Shown piece by piece: positions 1 to 9,250 of a DNA stretch of 64,000 nucleotides. How positions within the stretch are numbered: position 1 is the first letter of the stretch; each line of letters opens with the position of its first letter. The notes beneath the pieces were generated by a model. That model was given only the letters and a program-made list of their open reading frames with translations, had not been told where the DNA came from and did not search any database. A program made the translations under genes and the position numbers. This stretch comes from Mediterraneibacter faecis JCM 15917 (GTDB lineage Bacteria > Bacillota > Clostridia > Lachnospirales > Lachnospiraceae): contig BBDW01000002.1 of NCBI GenBank assembly GCA_001312505.1, positions 186,001-250,000 on the forward strand. The letters are read 5' to 3'.

Positions 1-771
1 TTCTTAATTTTTTTGCTGGCTCCAAGGCTGTCGGGCAGAAAAAGAGTGCATCCGTTTCTTGGCGTAAAGTGGGCGCATAGAGGACTTCATGATAAGAAGC
101 GTGGAATTCCGGAAAATTCATTTCCGGCATTTCGTGCGGCAATCGAAGCCGGAGATGGAATAGAACTGGATGTTCATCTGACAAAGGATGGCCAGTTGGT
201 GGTTTTTCATGATGATACATTTGAAAGAATCTGTGGAAGACGGGGGGGCAGAGTAGAAGATACTTCATATGAAGAGATGCAGAAGTACAGACTTGCGGAG
301 ACAAAAGAGCGGATTCCACTATTGTCAGAAGTACTGCAGTTGGTAGATGGAAAGGTGCCACTTCTGATCGAGGTGAAACTTCCTAACACAGATACAAAGA
401 TTTGCAGAAAATTGGATGAAGAACTGCGAAAATATCATGGCGAATACATGATCCAGTCCTTTAACAGCCTGGTACTTCGCTGGATGAAGAAGCATCGGAA
501 TGAAATCCCAAGAGGACAATTATCTGAGAATCTGACGAAAAACGACAGAACAACGCATTATCTCTTGAGATTTTGTGTGAAATATCTTTTGAGTAACTGT
601 ATGTGCAGACCGGATTTTATTTCTTACCGGTGGTCGGACAGAAAGAATCCGGGATTATGGCTGAACAGGGTTCTTTTTAAAACGCCGGCAGCGGCATGGA
701 CACTACATGGAGAAAAAGATGTTAAGGCGGCAAGAAGAAGCTTTGATATGTATATTTTTGAGATGAGTTAA
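1..771 (+). CDS. Glycerophosphodiester phosphodiesterase, 5' end cut by window
   Basis: This enzyme should hydrolyse glycerophosphodiesters to glycerol-3-phosphate and an alcohol. The GDPD motifs are clear: WAHRGLHD with the catalytic His, PENS, then ELDVHLTKDG and FHDDT, and a later IEVKLP. The reading frame is open to the left edge with hydrophobic residues (FLIFLLAP), so the real start, probably an N-terminal membrane anchor, lies outside the window. The TTG at 13 is only the first possible internal start. A run of seven G at 242-248 gives RRGGRVED where relatives suggest one Gly, which is the first case of the G-run anomaly described in the findings. Confidence 0.85.
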   Translation, partial: FLIFLLAPRLSGRKRVHPFLGVKWAHRGLHDKKRGIPENSFPAFRAAIEAGDGIELDVHLTKDGQLVVFHDDTFERICGRRGGRVEDTSYEEMQKYRLAETKERIPLLSEVLQLVDGKVPLLIEVKLPNTDTKICRKLDEELRKYHGEYMIQSFNSLVLRWMKKHRNEIPRGQLSENLTKNDRTTHYLLRFCVKYLLSNCMCRPDFISYRWSDRKNPGLWLNRVLFKTPAAAWTLHGEKDVKAARRSFDMYIFEMS

Positions 772-954
772 AGAAGAGACAGATGTTGATAATTCATAAG
801 AAAAAGAAAAGAAATGTTAAAAACTTATGAAGTCGGTTGAGATTGTGTTTTAAAAGTGCTATAATCGAGCCTATCAAAAAAGAACGTTAAATGAAAATAG
901 CGTAGAAGTAGCAAGTGCTGTATCGGTTTGATGAAAAGCGGAGGAGTGTCAGAT

Positions 955-1635
955 ATGAAATGGAAGATAAAGTTCATAGAGACAATGAAAAGATATAAGC
1001 ATGCATGGGTGTTTTTATATGCGTTAATCTATATGCCGTGGTTTTTATTTCTTGAGAAACATGTGACGATGAATTATCATGTGGTGCAGACAGCATTAGA
1101 TGAAGAAATTCCTTTTATTGAATATTTTATTGTACCGTATATGTTATGGTTTGTATTTATCGCAGCTACATTTTTATATTTTTTCTTTACAGATGTACAG
1201 GGATTTTACAAACTGGCGAAGATTTCGTTTGCAGGAATGACAATTTTCCTTATTATTTGTTCCGTCTTTCCGAATGGTCAGGATTTGCGACCGGTTGTGT
1301 TTGAACGGGATAATATTTTTGTAGATGCAGTTCGGATGCTGTATCGGACAGATACGTGTACGAATGTATTTCCAAGTCTTCATGTGTTTAATACTCTGTG
1401 CGCATGTATTGCAATCCGTAAGAGTCAGGCACTTAAGAAACACAAAGCTGTTTGTATCGGAGCATATGTGCTTGGAGCATTGATCATAATGGCGACCATG
1501 TTCTTGAAGCAGCATTCCGTACTTGATGTGACAGGAGCATTTATTATGGCTTATCTGTTGTATCAGTGGGTATATGCAGAAGAGACGAAGAAAGTTCCGG
1601 GATATTCAAAGCGTCCGGTATTTCAGAATAAGTAA
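955..1635 (+). CDS. PAP2-family membrane phosphatase
   Basis: This is a 226-residue integral membrane protein of the PAP2 (phosphatidic acid phosphatase type 2) superfamily, probably acting on lipid phosphates or pyrophosphates at the outer membrane face. It has about six hydrophobic segments. The second signature motif reads FPSLHVF (PSGH-like, with the conserved His) and the third reads KQHSVLDV, carrying the His and Asp of the catalytic core. The ATG at 955 is chosen because GGAGGAG lies just upstream; a TTG at 928 and an ATG at 931 in the same frame lack a ribosome site. The exact substrate cannot be told from sequence. Confidence 0.8.
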   Translation: MKWKIKFIETMKRYKHAWVFLYALIYMPWFLFLEKHVTMNYHVVQTALDEEIPFIEYFIVPYMLWFVFIAATFLYFFFTDVQGFYKLAKISFAGMTIFLIICSVFPNGQDLRPVVFERDNIFVDAVRMLYRTDTCTNVFPSLHVFNTLCACIAIRKSQALKKHKAVCIGAYVLGALIIMATMFLKQHSVLDVTGAFIMAYLLYQWVYAEETKKVPGYSKRPVFQNK

Positions 1636-1657
1636 GAGTTAGAAAAAGAATTACAGG

Positions 1658-1695
1658 AAGTGCTTTTGGCTGATGAGGTCAAGGGCACTTTTTTG
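1658..1695 (+). terminator. Rho-independent terminator after the PAP2 gene
   Basis: AAGTGC pairs with GCACTT around a loop of about 20 bases, followed by a run of six T. It separates the PAP2 gene from trpS. Confidence 0.7.
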
Positions 1696-1860
1696 TATAT
1701 TAGGAAAGTCCTTAGCATAGAATATAGCCGAATATACAGAAGTTTCTATAGAAAAGCATCTGGGGGGGAAATGTTATAATAAAAACCAGTGAATTACTGT
1801 GGGCAGATTAGCCTGACAGTTACGAATAAAGTATTACATGAGATTTAGGAGGACTAGAGC

Positions 1861-2946
1861 ATGAAGAAGGTTATGCTTACTGGTGACAGACCGACAGGAA
1901 GATTACACGTAGGACATTATGTGGGTTCCCTGCGTCGTCGTGTTGAATTACAGAATACAGGAGATTTTGATGACATTTTTATTATGATCGCAGATGCACA
2001 GGCATTGACTGATAATGCTGATAACCCGGAAAAGGTACGTCAGAATATTATCGAAGTAGCATTAGACTACATGGCTTGTGGATTGGATCCGGAGAAGTCT
2101 ACTCTGTTTATCCAGTCACAGGTACCGGAACTGACAGAGTTATCATTCTATTACATGAATCTTGTGACAGTCTCAAGACTGCAGAGAAATCCTACTGTAA
2201 AGAATGAGATCAAGATGAGAAATTTTGAGGCAAGTATCCCGGTTGGATTCTTCACATATCCGATCAGCCAGGCAGCAGATATTACAGCATTCAAGGCTAC
2301 TGTTGTACCGGTAGGAGAAGATCAGCTCCCGATGCTTGAGCAGACAAAGGAGATTGTACACAAATTTAATTCCGTTTATGGAGATACACTGATCGATCCG
2401 AAGATTCTTCTTCCGGAGAATGAAGCATGCCTTCGTCTCCCGGGAATTGACGGGAAGGCGAAGATGAGTAAGTCTCTGGGTAACTGTATTTATCTGTCAG
2501 AGGAATCTGAAGATATTAAGAAGAAAGTATTCAGCATGTTTACTGATCCGAATCATATCCGTGTGGAAGATCCTGGAAGTCTGGAAGGAAATACTGTATT
2601 CACATATCTGGATGCATTCTGTAAACCAGAGTATTTTGCGGAATTCCTGCCAGAATATCAGAATCTGGATGAGCTGAAAGCACATTATCAGAGAGGCGGA
2701 CTTGGAGATATGAAAGTGAAGAGATTCCTGAACAATGTTCTTCAGGCAGAACTGGAGCCAATCCGCAACAGAAGAAAAGAACTTCAGAAAGACATTCCTG
2801 CAATCTACGAGATTCTTAAAAAGGGAAGCGAGAAGGCAGAGGCTGTTGCAGCACAGACATTGAAAGAAGTAAAAGATGCTATGAAGATCAATTATTTTGA
2901 TGACAAGGCACTGATTGAGGCGCAGGCAGAGAGATTTTCAAAATAG
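1861..2946 (+). CDS. trpS: Tryptophanyl-tRNA synthetase
   Basis: This class I aminoacyl-tRNA synthetase charges tRNA-Trp. The 361-residue length is normal. The HIGH-type signature is LHVGHYVGS near residues 16-24, and the KMSKS loop is KMSKSLGN near residue 202. AGGAGGA lies 8 bases before the ATG. The leader of about 150 bases contains no recognisable T-box core, so T-box control is not supported. It stands alone, with a terminator-like hairpin downstream. Confidence 0.95.
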   Translation: MKKVMLTGDRPTGRLHVGHYVGSLRRRVELQNTGDFDDIFIMIADAQALTDNADNPEKVRQNIIEVALDYMACGLDPEKSTLFIQSQVPELTELSFYYMNLVTVSRLQRNPTVKNEIKMRNFEASIPVGFFTYPISQAADITAFKATVVPVGEDQLPMLEQTKEIVHKFNSVYGDTLIDPKILLPENEACLRLPGIDGKAKMSKSLGNCIYLSEESEDIKKKVFSMFTDPNHIRVEDPGSLEGNTVFTYLDAFCKPEYFAEFLPEYQNLDELKAHYQRGGLGDMKVKRFLNNVLQAELEPIRNRRKELQKDIPAIYEILKKGSEKAEAVAAQTLKEVKDAMKINYFDDKALIEAQAERFSK

Positions 2947-2987
2947 AGTGTTGTTGGAACAGTTATAATGGAATTTTGAATCAGGTC

Positions 2988-3046
2988 AGGCGGTGCAAAT
3001 TTGAGTTGCTTATATGTGAACTTGAATCCGGCACCGCCTTTGCTTG
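2988..3046 (+). terminator. Long hairpin downstream of trpS
   Basis: AGGCGGTGC at the left pairs with GCACCGCCT at the right, and an inner partial stem (ATTTGAGTT with AACTTGAAT) extends it. The T tract that follows (TTTGCTTGATTTTGG) is broken, so termination may be only partial. Confidence 0.6.
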
Positions 3047-3111
3047 ATTTTGGGTAAATTTTTGGGCGTCTGTTCGGAGAGGATCCTTTGAAGTGAGATT
3101 TTCCAAAGATA

Positions 3112-3144
3112 CAAAAAGACTGTAAGGAAATTTCCTTACAGTCT
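3112..3144 (-). terminator. Terminator of the tRNA-Arg transcript
   Basis: AGACTGTAAGGAAA is followed by its exact reverse complement, giving a perfect 28-base palindrome. Read on the minus strand it is followed by a run of five T, just downstream of tRNA-Arg. Confidence 0.8.
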
Positions 3145-3150
3145 CTATAG

Positions 3151-3224
<74 letters not shown>

Positions 3225-3375
3225 ATTTTGTTGTTTGCTCTGTTGTATCGCTCACAACAAAAAAGATTATATAACGGATATTGGAAAATGTCAACACTAA
3301 TTTTGAATTTTTTCAAAAAATTTGAAGCGGATTTTAGAAGCTATTTTCAATCTATCTTTTGTGCGCTACCGAGTG

Positions 3376-3639
3376 TTATTCTTCAATAATCTGAATCTCC
3401 AGATAGTCAAAGTCGATCTCATCGACAAAATTGTCCTGATAGAAACGAGCTTTGGCATGGCGCTTGAACTCATTGATCGTTGAGTCGAGCCAGATCGGCT
3501 TGCTCAGATCAAATTCATAGCAGATCTTGTCGAGTGCATGAAAGATCTTATGTGTACGTGTGTCGTCTGTCTCATCGCAGATAACAGTATCGCAAAGCAT
3601 GCGGTTGTCTTTAAATTCTTTTCCCCATAAACGAAACAT
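3376..3639 (-). CDS. Hypothetical 87-residue protein
   Basis: I do not recognise this protein. It is short, acidic and without membrane segments or a signal peptide. It starts MFRLWGKEFKDNRML and ends in an acidic tail (DFDYLEIQIIEE). The ATG at 3639 is preceded by AAAGGAG, which argues for this start over an upstream in-frame Met at 3711. Codon use and ribosome site look native. It stands alone, facing the tRNA. Confidence 0.65.
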   Translation of the reverse strand: MFRLWGKEFKDNRMLCDTVICDETDDTRTHKIFHALDKICYEFDLSKPIWLDSTINEFKRHAKARFYQDNFVDEIDFDYLEIQIIEE

Positions 3640-3761
3640 AATAGACTCCTTTCCGGCAGCAGAAGAAACTATCGGATCTTCTGAAAATACCTGTCTCTTG
3701 TATCCTAACATAAGAAAAACAAAAAGTCATTTCTTTTTTAGAGACTTTTTGGTATAGTGGA

Positions 3762-3808
3762 ACGGTAATGTTACTGTTTGCACATCGTGTGAACAGTAAC
3801 ACGGTAAT
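3762..3808 (+). mobile_element. 31-bp palindromic remnant with 8-bp flanking direct repeats
   Basis: ACGGTAAT occurs at 3762-3769 and again at 3801-3808. Between them lies a hairpin beginning GTTACTGTTT and ending GAACAGTAAC. Its right 21 bases are the exact reverse complement of the left end of the 142-bp element at 47161. It therefore looks like an end-only derivative of that element that transposed or collapsed here. Confidence 0.7.
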
Positions 3809-3852
3809 GGTAACAGCAATATAGTAATTGATAGAATGATTGGAGAGCAGTT

Positions 3853-4284
3853 ATGATTAGAGAATGTACAGAGACAGACAGAGAAATACTGGGAAGTTAT
3901 CTGGAAGAAGACAGTTATGGACAGGCAATCTTTCATCTGATTGATGAATTCGGATTTGAACAGAAATTCCAGTCCGTTTATATGGATATTGAAGAAGAAC
4001 AGTGCAAAGGTGTTTATCTTATGATTTACAAAAATGTACTGCTTTATTCGAAAGAGAACCAGGTGGAAATTGATTTCCTGGAGCAGATGCTCTCTGTGCT
4101 TGTGCCGGAGATGGTGATTGGACGAAAGGATAATGTGAATATTGTAAGCTGGCTTCTGACAGACTACCGGATGGATACCGTAGATCAGATCCCGGAGCTT
4201 TGTGATGAGGAAGGCAATGCGTTGAAGAGGGACACCTGGAAGAAGGAAGGACAGGAATGGGGCGTCCTGTATAAGGAGGACTAG
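3853..4284 (+). CDS. Hypothetical protein, possibly GNAT-derived
   Basis: This 143-residue soluble protein has no signal peptide or membrane segment. The start (MIRECTETDREIL) and the following layout resemble the N-terminal half of some GNAT acetyltransferases, but I see no acetyl-CoA binding loop, so the assignment is weak. It sits 7 bases before the PTS_EIIC_2 gene and its stop region carries that gene's AAGGAGGA, so the two are probably co-transcribed. The ATG at 3853 was taken as the first in frame. Confidence 0.55.
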   Translation: MIRECTETDREILGSYLEEDSYGQAIFHLIDEFGFEQKFQSVYMDIEEEQCKGVYLMIYKNVLLYSKENQVEIDFLEQMLSVLVPEMVIGRKDNVNIVSWLLTDYRMDTVDQIPELCDEEGNALKRDTWKKEGQEWGVLYKED

Positions 4285-4291
4285 AAGAGCG

Positions 4292-5340
4292 ATGAAGAGA
4301 ATATTTATTGACGGACTCAGCGGAATGGCGCAGGGCTTGTTTGCGACATTGATCATAGGAACAATCATCCAGCAGATTGGAATGTTTGTTGGAGGAAATT
4401 ATGGAGATTTAATTTATTTGATCGGGAAAGTTGCTGCAGCGCTTACAGGAGCAGGTATTGGTGTCGGAGTAGCAAGGAAGCTGGAGGCTCAGCAGCTTGT
4501 TACAGTTTGTGCAGCTGTTGTTGGTATGATCGGAGCATTCGCGGGGAAGATTCTGGCAGGTCAGGTGCTTGTAGATGGGAATATTGTATTAGTCGGACCG
4601 GGTGAACCACTGGGAGCTTTCGTGGCAGCTTATGTGGCAATTGAGATTGGGATTTTAGTTACAGGAAGAACGAAACTCGATATTATCCTGACACCATTGA
4701 TCTGCATTGGTGTTGGTGCAGTTGTTGGTTTGTTTGTCGGACCACCGATTTCTTCCTTTATGAACTGGCTGGGTTCCTTGATTAACTGGGGGGGAACAGA
4801 ACAGCAGCCGTTCCTTATGGGAATCGTAGTTTCGGTCTTGATGGGAATGATCCTGACATTGCCGATCAGTTCCGCGGCTTTGGGGGGGTAATCCTGAATC
4901 TGTCAGGTCTTGCGGCTGGAGCAGCTACGGTTGGATGTTGCTGCAATATGATCGGATTCGCAGTTGCAAGCTACAGAGAGAATAAGATTGGTGGATTTCT
5001 GGCACAGGGAATTGGTACTTCTATGCTTCAGGTACCGAATATTATGAGACATCCATTGATCTGGATTCCATCCATTTTGTCAAGCGCAATTTTAGGACCT
5101 GTAAGTACAATGTTACTTCATATGACGAATAATGCAACCGGATCCGGAATGGGAACAGCCGGACTGGTTGGTCCGTTGATGACATGGCAGGTGATGATCC
5201 AGACAGAAGATCCGATGATTGTTCTGGTGAAGATCATTGTAATCCAGTTTGTACTTCCGGCAGTGATCACACTTGGAATTTCAGAATTTATGAGAAAGAA
5301 GGGCTGGATTCGCCAGGGAGATATGAAACTGGAGCTGTAG
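4292..5340 (+). CDS. PTS_EIIC_2-type membrane protein, frameshifted at a G run
   Basis: This is a polytopic protein of the PTS EIIC_2 family (IIC-like permease without other PTS parts nearby), about 349 residues if repaired. The first part reads to LTLPISSAALGG and stops at 4891. The second frame continues with LNLSGLAAGAATVGCCCN and runs to 5340. The break is the seven-G run at 4881-4887; five G would give SSAALGVILNLSG, as expected for the family. A second seven-G run (4788-4794) adds one Gly in NWGGTEQQPF. Given the many similar G runs, an assembly or sequencing error is more likely than a true pseudogene. Start by AAGGAGGA. Confidence 0.75.
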
Positions 5341-5479
5341 GCAGAAAATGGATTACAGAGATTGGAAAGATACTATTACAGTAACACTAAAATATCTCTA
5401 AAAAAGAAGTGAATTCTGTGACAGAAAAATGGGAGTATGTTATACTTAAGATATATAAACAGACCGGGGGATGACTGCT

Positions 5480-6256
5480 ATGAGAAGTGAACAACAGGTA
5501 GAAGCTGCGCTAAAGAGTTATGAAGATGTTGACAGCTGGAAGACAATCATTTTCCTGTATAATGCAGCGTTGAAAGAAGTTGGTACAAAGCTGGAGATTC
5601 TTAATGATGAATTTCAGCATGTACATCAGTATAATCCGATTGAACATATTAAGACAAGGATCAAGACACCGGACAGTATTGTGAAAAAGCTGAAGAGGTA
5701 TGGACATGAGACGTCCATAGAGAACATGGTTCGCTATGTGAATGATATTGCAGGAGTAAGATTGATCTGTTCATTTACATCAGACATATATCGTCTGGCA
5801 GAGATGATAGGGAATCAAAGCGATTTGAAAGTTCTTTCAATTAAGGATTATATTAAGAATCCAAAAGAAAGTGGATATAAAAGTTATCATATGTTAGTTT
5901 CTGTGCCGATATTTCTTTCGGATAGTGTAGTAGACACGAAGGTTGAAATTCAGATCCGAACCATTGCAATGGACTTCTGGGCAAGCCTTGAACATAAGAT
6001 CTACTACAAATTTGAAGGAAATGCACCGGAGTATATCAGCAAGGATCTGCAGGAATGCGCGAAGATGGTATCAGAGCTGGATGATAAGATGCTTTCATTG
6101 AATGAGGCAATCCAGGAATGCATTGCCCAACAGGATAAGGATCAGATTCAGGTGAATGAAGAACTGATGAATGATGTGTGCAGAGATGTTCTTGGAAATA
6201 ACAAAGAATATAAAGATTCGAAAGTACAGGAAAAAGTGACAGAGATTGTAACATAA
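5480..6256 (+). CDS. Small alarmone synthetase, RelQ/YjbM-like
   Basis: This 258-residue protein has a single RelA/SpoT synthetase domain and no hydrolase, TGS or ACT domain, as in stand-alone (p)ppGpp synthetases. Visible motifs are VRLICSFTSDIYRLAEM, GYKSYHMLVSVP and EIQIRTIAMDFWASLEHKIYYK-like catalytic and substrate-binding segments. The C-terminus has a helical tail. The ATG at 5480 is preferred because GGGGG sits at Shine-Dalgarno distance; the ATG at 5471 abuts that run. Confidence 0.85.
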   Translation: MRSEQQVEAALKSYEDVDSWKTIIFLYNAALKEVGTKLEILNDEFQHVHQYNPIEHIKTRIKTPDSIVKKLKRYGHETSIENMVRYVNDIAGVRLICSFTSDIYRLAEMIGNQSDLKVLSIKDYIKNPKESGYKSYHMLVSVPIFLSDSVVDTKVEIQIRTIAMDFWASLEHKIYYKFEGNAPEYISKDLQECAKMVSELDDKMLSLNEAIQECIAQQDKDQIQVNEELMNDVCRDVLGNNKEYKDSKVQEKVTEIVT

Positions 6257-6298
6257 GACAGTAATCTGTAGAAAATATAAAACTGTAATAAACGAAGT

Positions 6299-6343
6299 GA
6301 GCTGTGGGAAATGAGAGATTCATATTTTCACAGCTCTTGTTGT
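6299..6343 (+). terminator. Hairpin after the alarmone synthetase gene
   Basis: GAGCTGTGGGAA pairs with TTTTCACAGCTC. The following TTGTTGTT is only a weak T tract. Confidence 0.6.
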
Positions 6344-6356
6344 TAAAAGTGATTGT

Positions 6357-6425
6357 GTTACTGTTTATACGATGTGCGACCAGCAACGCATCTCGTTATT
6401 TCAAATCGCCTTTGGCGATGGGGGG
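6357..6425 (+). mobile_element. Truncated copy of the 142-bp palindromic element
   Basis: Starting at GTTACTGTTTATACGATGTG, the sequence matches the left half of the element at 47161 through GCGACCAGCAACGCATCTCG and the inner hairpin ATCGCCTTTGGCGAT. The match ends at the G run, where this copy has seven G and the other four. The right end is missing. Confidence 0.7.
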
Positions 6426-6503
6426 GCTTGATGATTTTCTATAGGTTCGGTATACTATAGCAATAGAAGAATGGAAAATATGAAAGATATTTAGCATAGA
6501 AAG

Positions 6504-7076
6504 ATGAGGAAAATAGATGATGATAAGAAAAAACTGGCAGTCTTGATGTTAGCTGGTGTGACTTGTTTAGCATCCGGCTGTGGAAATGTGGTCAAGGACG
6601 GGACAGAAGCACTTGGTGAAGGAAGATATGATGCGGCAGAGACGGCATTTGAAGAGGCAACTAAGAATGAGAATAAAGAAGTTGCGGCAGATGGATATCA
6701 GGGACTTGGGATGACTTATTACGAGCAGAAAGAGTATGACAAGGCATTGGAAGCATTTCAGACCGCATTGGATCAGGGAGCAGAGCAGACGCAGGAACTT
6801 TATAATCTGACCGCAGTTTGCGCAATGAAGACGGAAGATTATGCGAAGGCACTCGAATGTTTCCAGGCTGGAATCGCACTTGCAGAAAGCAAGACAGGAG
6901 ATGACAAAACGAAAGCAGATACAGCACTTCTTCAAGAAATGGAATATAATGTGATTGTCTGCTACGAACAACAGGCAGACTGGGAAAATGCAAAGAGTGC
7001 GATGAAACAGTATCAGGCAGATTTCCCGGAAGATGATTCTGTGAGTAAGGAAGCAGAGTTCCTTCAGACAAGATAA
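6504..7076 (+). CDS. TPR-repeat lipoprotein
   Basis: This 190-residue protein has a lipobox (CLASGC, Cys near residue 26) after a basic and hydrophobic leader, so it is probably anchored to the outside of the membrane. The rest is tetratricopeptide repeats, for example GRYDAAETAFEEA, KEYDKALEAFQTALDQ and EDYAKALECFQAGIAL, with a further pair near the C-terminus. TPRs bind partner proteins; the partner is unknown. It is 74 bases before hflX on the same strand. Confidence 0.8.
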   Translation: MRKIDDDKKKLAVLMLAGVTCLASGCGNVVKDGTEALGEGRYDAAETAFEEATKNENKEVAADGYQGLGMTYYEQKEYDKALEAFQTALDQGAEQTQELYNLTAVCAMKTEDYAKALECFQAGIALAESKTGDDKTKADTALLQEMEYNVIVCYEQQADWENAKSAMKQYQADFPEDDSVSKEAEFLQTR

Positions 7077-7150
7077 AAAGGTTACTGCGGTCAGTAGCAG
7101 GGCAGGTTGCATATTAGCAGATCATGATAAGTAGATAAGGAAAAGAAAAT

Positions 7151-8386
7151 ATGATATCAATGGATGAAATAAAAGAGAGGGTAATTCTCATTGCGGTAGA
7201 TACGGATGGATCTGATCAGGCAGAACGATCCCTGGATGAGCTTGGAGAGCTTGCGAAGACAGCAGGTGCAGAAGTTGTCGGCCGTATGATCCAGCCAAGA
7301 GAAAATATCCATCCGGGAACTTATATAGGAAAAGGAAAAATTCTGGAATTAAAGGAATTATTGTGGGAGACGCACGGAACAGGAATTATCTGTGATGACG
7401 AGTTGACAAGTGTGCAGATGGGGAATCTGGAAGCAGAACTGGATTGTAAAATCATGGATAGAACACTTCTGATCCTTGATATATTTGCAGCCAGGGCAGT
7501 GTCAGGAGAAGGTAAGATTCAGGTAGAATTAGCACAGTTAAAGTACCGTGCTTCAAGATTGGCAGGACTTGGAAAATCTCTTTCCAGACTCGGCGGAGGA
7601 ATCGGAACAAGAGGACCGGGAGAGAAAAAACTGGAGATGGACCGCCGTCTGATCAGAGAACGTATCAGCAGACTGAAGAAGGAATTGAAAGATGTAGAGC
7701 GCCACAGAGAATTGATTCGTGGACAGAGAAAGCAGTCAGGACTGAAAGTAGCAGCGTTAGTAGGTTATACTTCAGCAGGGAAGAGCAGTATTGAGAATGC
7801 ACTGACACAGGCAGGAGTATTGGAGGATGCGATGCTTTTCTCAACATTGGATACAACAACGAGAGCACTGACCTTGGATAATACACAGGAAATCCTTCTT
7901 ACGGATACGGTTGGATTTATCAACAAGCTTCCACATCATTTAGTAGAGGCATTTAAGAGTACACTGGAAGAAGCAAAGTATGCGGATATTATTGTGCACG
8001 TAGTTGATGCTTCGAATCCACAGATGGATGCACAGATGCATGTAGTTTATGAGACACTCAGACAGCTTGGAGCAGAAGGAAAACCGGTCGTTACACTGTT
8101 TAATAAGCAGGACAAGGTTGAAAATCCGGTTAATCACAAAGATCTTCAGGCAGATTATTCCATTGCGACATCTGCGAAGACCGGGCAGGGAATGGAAGCG
8201 TTTAAGCAGGCGTTATTGGAGATTATCCGTAAAGAACAGATTTATATTGAACGTTTATATGACTTCAGTGAAGCGGGCAAGATTCAGCTGATCCGCAGTA
8301 AGGGACAGCTGTTATCTGAAGAATATGTGCCGGAAGGAATTGAGGTTAAGGCGTATGTGCCGCAGGATATTTATGGGAGATTATAA
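7151..8386 (+). CDS. hflX: GTPase HflX
   Basis: This ribosome-associated GTPase is known in other bacteria to split stalled or hibernating ribosomes. The 411 residues show the HflX N-terminal domain (HPGTYIGKGK, near residues 55-64), the glycine-rich linker GGGIGTRGPGEKKLE, and a G domain with G1 GYTSAGKSS, G3 DTVGF and G4 NKQD. An IRSKGQLL segment and a C-terminal domain follow. A strong terminator closes the gene. Confidence 0.93.
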   Translation: MISMDEIKERVILIAVDTDGSDQAERSLDELGELAKTAGAEVVGRMIQPRENIHPGTYIGKGKILELKELLWETHGTGIICDDELTSVQMGNLEAELDCKIMDRTLLILDIFAARAVSGEGKIQVELAQLKYRASRLAGLGKSLSRLGGGIGTRGPGEKKLEMDRRLIRERISRLKKELKDVERHRELIRGQRKQSGLKVAALVGYTSAGKSSIENALTQAGVLEDAMLFSTLDTTTRALTLDNTQEILLTDTVGFINKLPHHLVEAFKSTLEEAKYADIIVHVVDASNPQMDAQMHVVYETLRQLGAEGKPVVTLFNKQDKVENPVNHKDLQADYSIATSAKTGQGMEAFKQALLEIIRKEQIYIERLYDFSEAGKIQLIRSKGQLLSEEYVPEGIEVKAYVPQDIYGRL

Positions 8387-8400
8387 ATAGATAGATAACA

Positions 8401-8445
8401 AAACCGTAAGAGAAGCAGGAAATGAGCTTCATCTTACGGTTTTTC
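8401..8445 (+). terminator. Terminator after hflX
   Basis: AAACCGTAAGA pairs with TCTTACGGTTT, followed by TTTCTT. Confidence 0.85.
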
Positions 8446-8516
8446 TTATAAGAACAGAGGAAAGACTGTCCTTGGAGTTCGCGTGATATTATATAGTGTT
8501 TCTGTATAGTTAAATC

Positions 8517-9250
8517 CTACTGCAGATACGGTGTTGCCGGGCTCTCAGGGTAACTTCCCATGGAGACAAGCAGCTGAAGACCTACATCTCTTGCGGTAAG
8601 AACTGCATTCTTAACGGCATCCGCATCCCCGGTTACTGCGACAATCACTTCATTCGAATGGCTTGTTCCCTGGTCAGGAGTCATGTACTTGATGACTTCA
8701 ACCGGGGGGGAAGATTTCACAGCGAGGTCAGCCATGACTAGTCCAATGGCAGCAGGGGGGGATCCGCAGAAGAATCCAAATGGTTTTCCAATCGGAGCGT
8801 TGAATGCCATATGAAGTGCTTTGTCTGCACAGGCAGAGAAAGTGAATTCCAGATGTCCGGCCTGGCTGATGTAGAGCTCACCGGCATATTTGCCGATATA
8901 TTCAAGTGTAATATCAACAGCACGGCGCACATCAGAGACGTTGTCTCCGCCGATCACGATAAAACAACCGTGTCCGCCCCAGCCTTTTGTATCACGAGGA
9001 AGTTCGATGGAAACAATCTCCGTGTTCGTGGACTTGACAGCCTCGTCAGCTGCATTGATCTGTCCGGCTGCACCTGTTCTTGAACTGATCAGCCAAGACT
9101 TTTATATGGCCTTTTTAGATTCATCTTCTCGAGAAGTGAAGGGTCAATTCCCGGGATAACAAGTCCGATTGTATCCAAAACAGTTGTTCCAACGAATTCA
9201 GTAAGAGAACAATCCTGTGAAATCTGTTCAATGTGATGTACGTCTATCAT
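8517..9250 (-). CDS. PduB-like tandem BMC shell protein, frameshifted
   Basis: This should be a trimer-forming shell protein with two BMC folds (BMC-T), about 244 residues when repaired. N-terminal part: EFVGTTVLDTIGLVIPGIDPSLL. C-terminal part: LISSRTGAAGQI, ELPRDTKGWGGHG, MTPDQGTSHSNEV. These are characteristic of PduB and its relatives. The frame breaks near 9091, where one missing base in GGC(C)TG restores the protein. Two C7 runs add extra Pro (CGSPPAAIG, KSSPPVEV) where one is expected. The start overlaps the SDR stop by four bases (ATGA), so the pair is translationally coupled. It lies 12 kb from the main microcompartment operon. Confidence 0.8.

Noticed and set aside
1174..1515. Long minus-strand open frames over conserved genes (also at 26709, 37057, 47773)
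   Set aside because: They are antisense to well-conserved proteins, have no ribosome sites and show Cys/His/Leu-rich antisense composition.
1700..1860. T-box riboswitch before trpS
   Set aside because: No GGTGGTACCGCG-like core or terminator pair was found in the leader.
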